Shown: positions 53,046 to 61,782 of the stretch, in pieces | Position numbering within the stretch: position 1 is the stretch's first letter | How the letters are laid out: every line of letters starts with the position of its first letter | Source: Azospirillum ramasamyi | Lineage (GTDB): Bacteria; Pseudomonadota; Alphaproteobacteria; Azospirillales; Azospirillaceae | Assembly: GCF_003233655.1 (NCBI RefSeq) | Contig: NZ_CP029832.1 | Location: 62,001-126,000 of the forward strand | Direction of reading: 5' to 3' | Length of the DNA: 64,000 nucleotides | The notes under the pieces: generated by a model | The model's input: the letters and a program-made list of their open reading frames with translations, nothing else | Database searches by the model: none | What the model was told of the DNA's origin: nothing | Program-made: the position numbers and the translations under genes

Positions 53046-53731
53046 CACACCTCCGCCCAGCGGCGCAGCAGGTTGTGATAGTGGTTGACCAGCGACAGGA
53101 CGGCGTGGTGGCCGTCGCCCAGTTCCTGCCGCAGTTCGATGATCGCCATGTCGAGGTCGTAGAGCATGGCGCGCAGCCCGTCGTCGCGGACCATCGACTG
53201 GGTGAAGAAGAAGGAGGCCCAGCGGGAGCCGCGCGTCACCGGGCTGACCTGATGCAGGCTGCTGGACGGATAGACCACGGCGTGGCCGGCCGGCAGCTTG
53301 ACCGCTCTGGTGCCGTAGGTGTCCTCGACGATCAGTTCGCCGCCGTCGTAATCCTCGGGATCGCTGAGGAAGATGGTGGTCGAAACGTCGGCCCGCATGC
53401 GCATGCCGCCGGTGCCGGGGATGGCGCGGATGCTGTTGTCGACGTGGTTGCCGTAGGTCATCGCCCGGTCGTAGCGGTTGAACATCGGCGGCAGGACCCG
53501 CAGCGGCAGGGCGGCGGAATTGAAGGCCGGGCTGCGGGCGAGCGCGCGCAGGATGACCACGCCGAGTTCCCGCGCGGTCTCGCTTTCCTCGGGGATCTGC
53601 AGGTTGTGCTTGGCGCGGGCGGCCTGGTCGCCGGCGGTGACGCGCCCGTCGACCCAGGGCGATGAGTCCAGCACCGCCCGGCACTGCGCGACCTCGTCTG
53701 CGGTGAGGATGTCGGGGATCTGCAGGAGCAA
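53045..53731 (-). CDS. piuC: Fe(II)/2-oxoglutarate-dependent dioxygenase PiuC
   Basis: Dioxygenase of 228 residues of the PiuC/Fe2OG prolyl-4-hydroxylase-like family, iron-regulated and next to siderophore receptors. The iron ligands are His96 and Asp98 in YGNHVDN and His160 in SSLHQVSP; Arg168 in VTRGSRW binds 2-oxoglutarate. I chose TTG 53731, which gives MLLQIPDILTADEV, the normal PiuC start and length, with GAGGG about 8 nt ahead; no ATG fits as well. It follows the receptor gene after a strong hairpin. Confidence 0.9.
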   Translation of the reverse strand: MLLQIPDILTADEVAQCRAVLDSSPWVDGRVTAGDQAARAKHNLQIPEESETARELGVVILRALARSPAFNSAALPLRVLPPMFNRYDRAMTYGNHVDNSIRAIPGTGGMRMRADVSTTIFLSDPEDYDGGELIVEDTYGTRAVKLPAGHAVVYPSSSLHQVSPVTRGSRWASFFFTQSMVRDDGLRAMLYDLDMAIIELRQELGDGHHAVLSLVNHYHNLLRRWAEV

Positions 53732-53767
53732 GGCGTATTCCCTCGTACGATTTGCCGGTCCGCCTCG

Positions 53768-53800
53768 AAGGCCCCTCTCCCGCAAGGGGAGAGGGGCCTT
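53768..53800. repeat. Intercistronic hairpin with GCAA loop between receptor gene and piuC
   Basis: AAGGCCCCTCTCCC (53768-53781) pairs with GGGGAGAGGGGCCTT across a GCAA tetraloop, giving a stem of about 14 bp. It lies in the 90 bases between the receptor stop and piuC. No T-run follows on the minus strand, so partial termination or mRNA protection is more likely than full termination. The core is shared with the 40045 hairpin. Confidence 0.6.
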
Positions 53801-53821
53801 CCTAAAGGCGACCGCGGTGGA

Positions 53822-56119
53822 TCAGAACGTCAGCCCCGTCGTCAGCATGACGGTGCGGCCGGAGGCCGGGACCGCGCGGGCGGCGTTGAAGGCCGAGGTG
53901 TAGTTGCGATGATCGGTCAGGTTATAGCCGTTCAGCGCCACCGAGACGTTGCGGAACTCGTAGGACAGCATCGCGTCGGCGGTGAAGGTATCGGGCATGC
54001 GGGCCGTGTTGGCGCTGTCCGACCAGTATTCGGAGGCGTACTGGACTCCGCCGCCGATGGTGAACCTGCCGGGGACGCCGGCCTCGAACTGGTAGGTCGT
54101 CCACAGGTTGGCGTTGTGCTTCGGCACGTTGGGAGCGACATTGCCGACCAGCGCCGGGTTGGTGCGGGAATCCGTCACCTTGCCGTTCAGGTAGGCGTAG
54201 TTGGTGTAGATGCTCCAGTTCTCCGTCACCTTGCCGCTGATGCTGGCCTCGAAGCCGCGGACGCGGATGCCGAGACCGGCTTCGGAGAAGCCGTCGGTGA
54301 TGGTGCCGGTGGCCGGATCGACCGAGTAGGTGTTCGCCTTCTCGGCCTGGAAGAGGGCGCCGCTGACGCCCAGGCGGCCGTTCAGGAAGTCGGCCTTGCC
54401 GCCGATCTCGTAGAGGTCGGTCTTTTCCGGCTCGAAGTCACGGGCGCTGTTCGGCGTTTCCGCCGTACCGTTGGTGACGGCCGCCGCGATGTCGGTGCCG
54501 ATCGGCTTGTAGGAGCGCGAGTAGGAGGCGTAGATCGACGAATCCGGGGTCGGTTCATAGATCAGGCTGACCGACGGGCTCCAGGTGCGCTCGGATGCCG
54601 AGCCGTCGGCGATCGCCGGATCGGCCGCGCTGAAGGTGGTGCGGAAGTAATCCCAGCGCAGGCCGCCCTGGAGCGACAGCTGGTCGGACACCCACACGCG
54701 GTCGGTGACGAACAGGCCGGCGTTGGTCACGCTGGCTTCGCGCCCGCCGGTCGCCGGGTAGAGGATGGCGGTGTTGGCGCCATAGCTGTGCGACGGGTTG
54801 CGGATGGTCTGGGTGTTGGTGCGGTTGACCCAGCTGCCGGATTCGCGGTTGTCGCGCTGGTAGCTGACGTCGAGGCCGCCGTTGAACGCGTGGCGCAGGC
54901 CGAACAGCTCGCCGTTCACCTTCGCACCGGTGACGTTCTGGACGCCGAAGCCCTGCTGCTTGAAGGCCATGCCGCCGCCGGCGCCGTAGCCGATCAGCGG
55001 GTTGCCGCCGGCAAGGAACTGGTTGGCGGGGGCGCCGGTCAGCGCCGCCGGGGTGGTGGAGGCGAAATTGCGCTGGTAATGGCTGAAGCGGGAGTCGTTG
55101 TAGACCGCCAGCGCCTTGTTCACCTCATGCACGAAGCTCGAGGTGAGGATGTGGTTCGACGTGTCGTCGCGGTCGAGGTTGCGGACATAGGAGGTTTTCC
55201 GGTCCAGGCCGAATTCACCCGCCGGACGGAAGATGCCGTCGCGGCCCTGCACCATCGGCTGGCCCAGGTCGGGCGTCTTCTCGCCCTTCAGATAGGCGTA
55301 GTTCAGGTGCCAGGTGGTCGGCGTGCCGAGGCCCAGGCCGAGGTCGGCGGCGATGCCGCGGCGGTCGGCTTCCACCTCGTCGCGGTCGGCGACGTTCTGG
55401 GTGTGGTAGAGGCCGTTCACCCGCAGCGCCGCGGTGTCGCTGAGCGGCTGGTTGATGTCCACCGTGGTGCGGTACAGCGGGCCGGTGCCGATCGACTGGT
55501 CGATCTGGATCTTCGGCTGCAGCGACGCCTTCTTGGTGCCCTGGTTGATCACGCCGCCGGAGTTGCCGACGCCGAAGCCGTTGCCCGACGGACCCTTGAA
55601 GACCTGGACCGTCTCGGTGTTGAAGACGTCGTGGCTGTAGACGCCGAAGTCCTTCAGGCCGTCGGTGTAGATGTCGCCGCGAGCGGTCAGGCCGCGGATG
55701 CGGAACTGGTCGCCGGTCTGGCCGCCGTTGCCTTCACCGGACGAGATGGTGATGCCCGGCACGTTGCGCAGCGTCTGCTCCAGCGAGGTGGCGCGCTGCT
55801 GCTCGATGATCTCCTGCGGCACGACGTTGACGACGCGGGGCGTGTCCTTGACCGTTTCCGGCAGGCGGGACACGCCGGTGGGGGCGGCGTTGACGTTGCC
55901 GGTTTCCGGGGCAACCGCGTCGACCTTGATCGAATCGAGCTGGAGCGCGTCGGTCGAGGAGCGCTGCGGCGTCGCACCGGTCCCCGGAGCGCCCGTTCCC
56001 GTGCCGGCCGTCTGCGCATCGGCCGTCGCCGGAATGGCGAAGGTCATGGCCAGGCTGGCCGTGGCGGCCGCACCGGCCAGAAGGGGTCTCAGTCCGTGGG
56101 GGGACGTGGTCTGTCGCAT
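53822..56119 (-). CDS. TonB-dependent catecholate-type siderophore receptor (Fiu/PiuA-like)
   Basis: Outer-membrane receptor of 765 residues. A signal peptide (GAAATASLAMTFAIPATADA) is followed by a Thr/Gly-rich linker, the plug domain (LPETVKDTPRVVNVVPQEII, LEQTLRNVPGITISSGEGNGG, FRIRGLTARGDIYTDGL, VQVFKGPSGNGFG) and a beta-barrel ending TVMLTTGLTF. PRVVNVVPQEII and the plug pattern are those of Fiu/PiuA receptors for monomeric catechols. ATG 56119 has GGGAGAGC just upstream. An Irr-like box lies about 90 bases before it. It is followed by piuC, the Sel1 gene and the FMN oxidase gene. Confidence 0.92.
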   Translation of the reverse strand: MRQTTSPHGLRPLLAGAAATASLAMTFAIPATADAQTAGTGTGAPGTGATPQRSSTDALQLDSIKVDAVAPETGNVNAAPTGVSRLPETVKDTPRVVNVVPQEIIEQQRATSLEQTLRNVPGITISSGEGNGGQTGDQFRIRGLTARGDIYTDGLKDFGVYSHDVFNTETVQVFKGPSGNGFGVGNSGGVINQGTKKASLQPKIQIDQSIGTGPLYRTTVDINQPLSDTAALRVNGLYHTQNVADRDEVEADRRGIAADLGLGLGTPTTWHLNYAYLKGEKTPDLGQPMVQGRDGIFRPAGEFGLDRKTSYVRNLDRDDTSNHILTSSFVHEVNKALAVYNDSRFSHYQRNFASTTPAALTGAPANQFLAGGNPLIGYGAGGGMAFKQQGFGVQNVTGAKVNGELFGLRHAFNGGLDVSYQRDNRESGSWVNRTNTQTIRNPSHSYGANTAILYPATGGREASVTNAGLFVTDRVWVSDQLSLQGGLRWDYFRTTFSAADPAIADGSASERTWSPSVSLIYEPTPDSSIYASYSRSYKPIGTDIAAAVTNGTAETPNSARDFEPEKTDLYEIGGKADFLNGRLGVSGALFQAEKANTYSVDPATGTITDGFSEAGLGIRVRGFEASISGKVTENWSIYTNYAYLNGKVTDSRTNPALVGNVAPNVPKHNANLWTTYQFEAGVPGRFTIGGGVQYASEYWSDSANTARMPDTFTADAMLSYEFRNVSVALNGYNLTDHRNYTSAFNAARAVPASGRTVMLTTGLTF

Positions 56120-56475
56120 CAAGCTCTCCCGAAATGCGCCAAGGTGTTTGGACGATCGTTGGACCGCCTTCTACCAATGGGATAGCTCCCTCCTACAACA
56201 GACGAAATTCAGAATCATTCTAAATTGCAAAATCGACATACCATCAAAGCGGGTGAGAGCGACCTTTTCTGCGACATACGAGCGTAGTCAGCCGGTCGGC
56301 TCCCGCCGTGGCCCGGCATCGGAGAAATAGCCATTTTCGATTTTATATCAGTGGATTAGAAGAGACGCCCAACTGTCCTTGGGCTGTCCCTGCCCGAGGT
56401 GAATCGGCGTCGAAACCGGCCATGTTGCAGAAAAGTCACGGAGTTAATAAGAATGATTTGCATCCGCATCCGGGA
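56120..56475. other. Intergenic region upstream of the catecholate receptor
   Basis: No gene. It is markedly AT-rich between 56200 and 56460 and contains the ICE-like box at 56208 and, near the TrpD2 gene stop, GAATGATTTGCAT (56451-56463), which differs by one base from the core of the box at 30238. It therefore holds the receptor promoter and possibly two iron-control sites. Confidence 0.6.
56208..56224. promoter_or_regulatory. Candidate Irr box (ICE motif) TTCAGAA-N3-TTCTAAA
   Basis: One mismatch from the inverted-repeat ICE consensus TTTAGAA-N3-TTCTAAA used by the haem-dependent regulator Irr in Rhizobiales and relatives. It sits 89 bases before the receptor start. Irr binding is inferred from the motif. 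Confidence 0.5.
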
Positions 56476-58020
56476 TCAGCGGCAGCAACGATGCTTCCAC
56501 AGTTCCTCCGCCAGACACAATGCAGCGTTGAAGTCTTCGGCGGCGCCCGGCAACGAATACAAAGCGAAGGCCGCGGTTCCCACGATGATCCGCTCCGCCC
56601 GCGCATCGCGCATTCCGCCGGCCCACACACCCTGCCAGTATTCCAGGCTGGTGCCGCGCGGGCGGGGCGTGGCCGGCGGTTCCGCCATGCGGGCGGGAAG
56701 GGCGAGGTCGTTCGGCTCGCCGTCGATCAGGCGATGGATGGTTGCCGGGCGGAAGGGCGCGTATTGCGCCACGTCGCGCAGGCTGCCCAGCACGGAGATA
56801 TGAGGCAAGCCCAGCAGGCGCGCGGTGTCGCGATGCAGTTCGCGGTAATACGGCTTGGTCACGCCCAGCAGGCTGGTGCGCCCGCCGGCCGGCCGCAGCA
56901 GATGGACCGCCTCCAGGGCTGCGTTGCGGAACTGGGTCAGCCGGTGCAGGCCGATCAGCCGGTGAATCTGAGGAGCGAGCGCCGTCAGCGGAACATAGGC
57001 GATCCGCTGCGTCGCCAGGGCGGCGCCGATGTCGTCCGCCGTCGAGCAGACCGGAATCCCGAGCGCGGCGGCCACCACCTCGTACCGCCCGGCGGCGGGA
57101 CCGCTGCCGGTGTTGCCGTGCAGAAGAACCCGATACCCGGCCTCCGCCACCAGCTTGGCGGCGTGAAAGAACCAGGGCGGGTTGTGGTAGTTGGGCGAAG
57201 TGAAGCAGGGCCAGTCCAGATCCGCTTCGAGACGGGATGCCGGTTCGCTGCCCGGTTGGCTGCCCAATCGGCCATCCAATCGGCCGCCGAACCGGGCGGC
57301 GACATGGCCCTGCATCGCCCGCACGAAGCCGGCGAGTTCCGGCGCGGTGGCGCCGCGCACGCGCATCATGCCGAACAATGCGCCGGTCTGGATCGGGTCC
57401 GCCTCGCCCGCCAGCACGATGCCCATCGCCTCTTCCGCTTCCTCCATGGTCAACGGGCGGCCATGGCCGCCGCCGGCGATGCCGAGAATGCCGATGTTCC
57501 GGGCCAGCCGGTCATGGGGGGAACTGCTTTGCCCGACCCGATCCAGATTGGAGGCGACCTCCGCCGGGGAGGGCTGGCCGTCCAGCAGGTTGGCCGGCCG
57601 CGTCGCCAGTGGCGGGACCGGAACCGAGGACGGGACGTTCCAGCCGGGATCGAAGGGCTCGGACTGCAGGTTGGCGACGGTCGGCTGGAACAGGTCGTCG
57701 ATGGCCGCCGCCAATGCCTGCACCTTCGGCCGCAGCGCTTCGGCGAAGGGGGTGGGGACGAGCCCGCGGCCGGACCGGACGAACAGCGGATCGCCGAACT
57801 CCTCCCGCATCTGGCCGAGCAGGCGGCTGAGCGCCGGCGTCTGCATATCCAGTTGCCGGGCGGCCAGGGTGACGTTCCGCTTCGACAGCAGGGCATCCAG
57901 CGCCACGATCATGCGCCCGCGCGTCAACTTGTCGCTCGCTTGCCGGCACCCCCGGCGGCATTCGAGAGGGTCCGCAGGCCGGTCCGCAGCCATGGAAGGA
58001 CGATCGCCGATGCTGCCCAT
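56476..58020 (-). CDS. LysR-type HTH fused to TrpD2/YbiB-like glycosyltransferase family protein
   Basis: Protein of 514 residues with an unusual fusion. Residues about 38-105 match a LysR helix-turn-helix (VTLAARQLDMQTPALSRLLGQ, FGDPLFVRSGRGLVPTPFAEAL). Residues about 172-514 match the anthranilate phosphoribosyltransferase fold as in TrpD2/YbiB: a helical N-part (MEEAEEAMGIVLAGEADPIQTGAL), the loop LLHGNTGSGPAAGRYE at 299-314 replacing the PRPP-binding GTGGD, and RTSLLGVTKPYYRELH. YbiB proteins bind nucleic acid and lack clear transferase activity. A DNA-binding head here supports a regulatory role. The upstream EamA gene is 75 bases away on the same strand. Confidence 0.82.
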   Translation of the reverse strand: MGSIGDRPSMAADRPADPLECRRGCRQASDKLTRGRMIVALDALLSKRNVTLAARQLDMQTPALSRLLGQMREEFGDPLFVRSGRGLVPTPFAEALRPKVQALAAAIDDLFQPTVANLQSEPFDPGWNVPSSVPVPPLATRPANLLDGQPSPAEVASNLDRVGQSSSPHDRLARNIGILGIAGGGHGRPLTMEEAEEAMGIVLAGEADPIQTGALFGMMRVRGATAPELAGFVRAMQGHVAARFGGRLDGRLGSQPGSEPASRLEADLDWPCFTSPNYHNPPWFFHAAKLVAEAGYRVLLHGNTGSGPAAGRYEVVAAALGIPVCSTADDIGAALATQRIAYVPLTALAPQIHRLIGLHRLTQFRNAALEAVHLLRPAGGRTSLLGVTKPYYRELHRDTARLLGLPHISVLGSLRDVAQYAPFRPATIHRLIDGEPNDLALPARMAEPPATPRPRGTSLEYWQGVWAGGMRDARAERIIVGTAAFALYSLPGAAEDFNAALCLAEELWKHRCCR

Positions 58021-58095
58021 CTGGTGTTCTCTTCGGTCTTTGCAGGCCAGCGATAATGATACGCAGTCGCGCCGTGGGGCAAGCCGTTGCGGCGC

Positions 58096-58533
58096 CTACT
58101 TGAAGGCCAGCAGGATCACGCCGGCGGCGATCAGGACGACGCCGAGCCAGTTCGGCGCCGACAGCTTCTCGCCGAGGAACAGCACGCCGAACAGGGCGAC
58201 CAGCACCACGCTGAGCTTGTCGACCGGCGCCACCTGCGAGGCGGGGCCGAGCTTCAGCGCTCGGAAATAGCAGAGCCAGGACGCTCCGGTGGCGAGGCCC
58301 GACAGAACCAGGAACAACCAGGTCTTTCCCGACACCGCGGACGGCGACAGCGACTGTCCCGACCAGACGACGATGCCGATCAGCATCAGGAAGATGACGG
58401 CCGTCCGGATCAACGTCGCCATGTCGGAGCCGACACCCTCCACCCCGACCTTGGCGAAGATGGCGGTCAGCGCCGCGAAGCAGGCCGACAACAGGGCCCA
58501 CAGCATCCATGAGGGAAACAGGCCATCGGTCAT
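58096..58533 (-). CDS. EamA-domain (DMT) small transporter
   Basis: Membrane protein of 145 residues with five predicted helices forming a single EamA unit, ending LFLGEKLSAPNWLGVVLIAAGVILLAF. It contains FRALKLGPASQVAPVDKLSVV, the conserved DMT stretch before the fourth helix. Single-unit EamA proteins work as dimers; the substrate is unknown. It precedes the LysR-TrpD2 fusion gene on the same strand. Confidence 0.88.
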   Translation of the reverse strand: MTDGLFPSWMLWALLSACFAALTAIFAKVGVEGVGSDMATLIRTAVIFLMLIGIVVWSGQSLSPSAVSGKTWLFLVLSGLATGASWLCYFRALKLGPASQVAPVDKLSVVLVALFGVLFLGEKLSAPNWLGVVLIAAGVILLAFK

Positions 58534-58858
58534 TCTCTCGGTTTCCTTCAGATCGCGTCCCGCGCCGCCCGCGGCATTGAAGGCATGAATCCTGCGGTCG
58601 ATGCATAGGCCACGGCAAGCCCGCCGGTCGCCATGGGGCAGGGCGGAAGAAGCCAGGGGTGGGGATAGGCATGGCCGCCATTCGCGCTGCGTCGCATCGT
58701 CTCAGGCGGAAGTTTTTGCAAGTGAGAATTAGAGTCGTTAGCATGTGGCATCGGATCGGTCCCAGGGGGGCGCACCGATCCCTCCTGCCGTTCGGACCTG
58801 TCCCACGCCCATCGGCGTCCGCAGGTTCGGCCTATTCCGGATATTTTTGGGAGTTGTG
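58534..58858. other. Intergenic region between EamA gene and siderophore ABC operon
   Basis: Divergent promoter region of about 325 bases. No gene is seen. A promoter and iron-box candidate at 58716-58744 is listed separately; it leaves a leader of about 105 nt before the binding-protein gene. The rest is GC-rich and featureless. Confidence 0.5.
58716..58744 (+). promoter_or_regulatory. Candidate promoter with iron-box core for the siderophore ABC operon
   Basis: TTGCAA (58716-58721) and TAGCAT (58739-58744) are 17 bases apart, each matching the sigma-70 consensus at 4 of 6 positions. GAGTCGTTAGCAT (58732-58744) agrees at 11 of 13 with GAATGATTAGCAT before the fhu receptor, and TGAGAATTA resembles a Fur half-site. 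Confidence 0.42.
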
Positions 58859-59812
58859 ATGACCATCGTGACGCGCCGCAGGGAACTGTTGACCGCAGGT
58901 CTGGCGATCGGGGTTTCCGGCTTGGCCCCCTTCCTGATGCCGCGTGCGGCCTTCGGCCAGACCGCAGCCGCCGGCACCATCCGCCATGCCCAGGGCGAGA
59001 CGAAGCTGACCAAGCCGGTCGAGAAGGTGCTGTGCTTCGACATGGCGTCGCTCGACACGCTGGATGCGCTGGGCGTTCCGGTGGCGGGGGTGCCGACCCA
59101 GCCGAAGCCGGCTCATCTCGCCAAGTATGACGGCCCCCGCTATGCCAAGATCGGCACGCTGTTCGAACCGGACTACGAGGCGGTGAACGCCGCCGAGCCC
59201 GACCTGATCATCATCGGCAGCCGGACCGCCCCGAAATACGCCGAGCTGTCGGCCATAGCCCCCACCATCGACCTGACGGTGAAGCCCGAACGCTTCTTCG
59301 ACAGCGCGCTGGAGAATGCCGAAATCCTGGGCCGCATCTTCGGCAAGAGCGCCGAGGTGAAGGCCCGCGCCGACAATCTGCGCGCATCGGTCGCCGAGGT
59401 GAAGTCGATCGCGGCGGGGGCGGGCAAAGGCCTGCTGATCCTGACCACCGGCGGCAAGATCAGCGCCTATGGTCCGGGGTCGCGCTTCGGCGCGCTCCAT
59501 ACCGATTATGGCGTGGTGCCGGCGGCCGAGAAGCTGGACACCTCCAACCACGGCCAGGCCGTCAACTTCGAGTTCATCCTGCAGACCAACCCGGACTGGC
59601 TGTACGTGATCGACCGCGATTCCGCCATCGGGCGCGAAGGCCAGTCGGCGAAGCAGTTGCTGGACAACGAGATCGTGCGCCGGACCACCGCATGGCAGAA
59701 GGGGCAGGTGGTCTATCTGAACGCGGCGAACTGGTACCTGCTCGGCGGCGGGCTGAACGCCATGCAGAAGGATGCCGACGCCCTCAAGGCGGCGCTGACG
59801 GGTAAGGCGTGA
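58859..59812 (+). CDS. Siderophore ABC transporter substrate-binding protein (FatB/CeuE/YclQ type)
   Basis: Periplasmic binding protein of 317 residues. The start TRRRELLTAGLAIGVSGLAPFL has a twin-arginine-like signal. The mature part has the class III fold: VLCFDMASLDTLDALGVPVAGV, YDGPRYAKIGTLFEPDYEAVNAAEPDLIIIGSR and the LLTTGGKISAYGPGSRFG segment typical of the petrobactin/enterobactin (FatB, CeuE, YclQ) subgroup. GGGAG stands about 6 nt before ATG 58859. It opens a four-gene importer operon. Confidence 0.9.
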   Translation: MTIVTRRRELLTAGLAIGVSGLAPFLMPRAAFGQTAAAGTIRHAQGETKLTKPVEKVLCFDMASLDTLDALGVPVAGVPTQPKPAHLAKYDGPRYAKIGTLFEPDYEAVNAAEPDLIIIGSRTAPKYAELSAIAPTIDLTVKPERFFDSALENAEILGRIFGKSAEVKARADNLRASVAEVKSIAAGAGKGLLILTTGGKISAYGPGSRFGALHTDYGVVPAAEKLDTSNHGQAVNFEFILQTNPDWLYVIDRDSAIGREGQSAKQLLDNEIVRRTTAWQKGQVVYLNAANWYLLGGGLNAMQKDADALKAALTGKA

Positions 59813-59864
59813 CGATGTCCGCCTTAGCTAACGTGGCTATCGGCGCCGGCGGCGGGTCGCCGGC

Positions 59865-60824
59865 ATGAGAGGGATCGTCCTGGCCGCCGCCGGAGTCATC
59901 GCGCTGGCGGCGGTCAGCCTGTTCGTCGGCGTCAGCGACGTGACGATCGGCGAGATCCTGAGCGGGAGCTCGGACGAGGCGACTCAGGTGCTGCTGGCCA
60001 GCCGCATCCCGCGCACGCTTGCCCTGGTGCTGGCCGGGGCCGGCATGGCGGTGTCGGGCCTGATCCTGCAGATGCTCGCCCGCAACAAATTCGTCGAGCC
60101 GTCCACCGCCGGGACCGCGGAATCGGCGGTGTTCGGCATGCTGATGGTGACGCTGCTGGCGCCGGAAACCCCGATGCTGGGCCGGATGCTGGTGGCGGGC
60201 GTCTGCGCTCTGGCGGGAACCGCGCTTTTCCTGGGCATCCTGCGGCGGATGCCGCTGCGCTCGCCGCTGATCGTGCCGCTGGTCGGCATCATGCTCGGGG
60301 CGGTCATCACCGCCTCGACGGAGTTCGTCGGCTATCGTTTCGACATGCTGCAGTCGGTGCGGGCGTGGGAAACCGGCGATTTCTCCGGCGTGCTGCGCGG
60401 CCGGTACGAGCTGCTGTGGATCGGCGCCGTGCTGACCGCCGTCGCCTATGTCGCGGCGGACCGTTTCACCGTCGCCGGGCTGGGGGAGGATTTCACCACC
60501 AATCTGGGCCTGAACCACCGGCGCGTGGTGTCGCTCGGGCTGGTCATCGTGTCGCTGGTGACGGCGGCGGTGATCGCCACCTGCGGCATGATCCCCTTCC
60601 TGGGCCTGATCGTGCCCAACCTGATCAGCCTGATGCGCGGCGACAACATGCGCCAGTCGCTGCCCTGGGTGGCGCTGTTCGGCGCCGGGCTGGTGCTGGC
60701 CTGCGACATCGCCGGCCGGCTGGTGATCCGCCCCTACGAGATTCCGATCGGCACGACCATGGGCATCGTCGGCAGCGCGATCTTCCTTTACCTGCTGCTG
60801 CGGAAGAACCGCCATGCCGCCTGA
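59865..60824 (+). CDS. FecCD-type siderophore ABC permease, first subunit (CeuB/FatD-like)
   Basis: Inner-membrane permease of 319 residues with nine or ten helices. SRIPRTLALVLAGAGMAVSGLILQMLARNKFVEPSTAGTAE is the FecCD block, and CGMIPFLGLIVPNLISL is the ATPase-contact loop. It lies 52 bases after the binding-protein gene and overlaps the second permease by 11 nt, so the two should form a heterodimer. Confidence 0.92.
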   Translation: MRGIVLAAAGVIALAAVSLFVGVSDVTIGEILSGSSDEATQVLLASRIPRTLALVLAGAGMAVSGLILQMLARNKFVEPSTAGTAESAVFGMLMVTLLAPETPMLGRMLVAGVCALAGTALFLGILRRMPLRSPLIVPLVGIMLGAVITASTEFVGYRFDMLQSVRAWETGDFSGVLRGRYELLWIGAVLTAVAYVAADRFTVAGLGEDFTTNLGLNHRRVVSLGLVIVSLVTAAVIATCGMIPFLGLIVPNLISLMRGDNMRQSLPWVALFGAGLVLACDIAGRLVIRPYEIPIGTTMGIVGSAIFLYLLLRKNRHAA

Positions 60825-61782
60825 TCGCCGTTCGCTGCCTCCGGCCGTCCTGATCGCGGGGCTGGGCGGGCTGGCGGCCGCGTCCATCGTCCTGTTCATG
60901 ACCGTCGGCGCCAAGGGAAGCTGGAGCTTCATCCTGACCTTCCGCGGCACCAAGGTCGCGGCGATGGTGCTGGTCGGCTATGCCATCGCCATGTCGACGG
61001 TGCTGTTCCAGACCATCACCAACAACCGGATCCTGACCCCGTCGATCATGGGCTTCGACGCCCTCTACCGGCTGATCCAGACGGTTCTGGTGTTCCAGCT
61101 GGGTTCCGCCACGGTGGCGGTCCTCGACCCGCGCCTGCGCTTCGGCGCCGAGGTCGTGGCGATGGTGGCCTTTTCCTGGCTGCTCTATCGCTGGCTGTTT
61201 TCGGGGAGCCTGCGCGGGCTCCACCTGCTGATGCTGGTCGGCATCGTCTTCGGCGTGATGTTCCGCAGCATCACCAGCTTCCTGTACCGGGTGATCGACC
61301 CCAACGAGTTCCTTGTGCTTCAGGACCGCATGTTCGCCAGCTTCAACCGGGTGGACGGCCAGCTTCTGGCGGTTTCGGCCCTGGTGGTGCTGGCGGTGTC
61401 GGTGGCGGTGTGGCGCAAGGCCGGCGTGCTGGACGTGCTGGCGCTGGGACGGGACGCCGCCATCAACCTGGGTGTCGATCACCGGCGCGAGGTGATGTGG
61501 GTGCTGGTGATGGTGTCGGTGCTGGTCGCCGTCTCCACCGCCCTGGTCGGTCCGGTCACCTTCTTCGGCCTGCTGGTCGCCAACCTGGCCTATCTGCTGG
61601 TCGACACGCACCGCCACCGCGTGATCCTGCCGGTGGCGGCGCTGATCGCCATCCTGGTGCTGATGGGCGGCCAGCTTGTCCTGGAACGGCTGCTGGGCTT
61701 CAACGGCGCCCTCAGCATCGTCATCGAGTTCCTGGGCGGAATCGTCTTCCTCATCATCCTTGTGCGGAGAGCGGCCCGATGA
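60814..61782 (+). CDS. FecCD-type siderophore ABC permease, second subunit (CeuC/FatC-like)
   Basis: Permease of 322 residues. FRGTKVAAMVLVGYAIAMSTVLFQTITNNRILTPSIMGFDALY is the diverged FecCD block of the FatC/CeuC type, and VGPVTFFGLLVANLAYLLV is the coupling loop. It overlaps the first permease at the start and the ATPase by ATGA at the end. Confidence 0.92.
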   Translation: MPPDRRSLPPAVLIAGLGGLAAASIVLFMTVGAKGSWSFILTFRGTKVAAMVLVGYAIAMSTVLFQTITNNRILTPSIMGFDALYRLIQTVLVFQLGSATVAVLDPRLRFGAEVVAMVAFSWLLYRWLFSGSLRGLHLLMLVGIVFGVMFRSITSFLYRVIDPNEFLVLQDRMFASFNRVDGQLLAVSALVVLAVSVAVWRKAGVLDVLALGRDAAINLGVDHRREVMWVLVMVSVLVAVSTALVGPVTFFGLLVANLAYLLVDTHRHRVILPVAALIAILVLMGGQLVLERLLGFNGALSIVIEFLGGIVFLIILVRRAAR

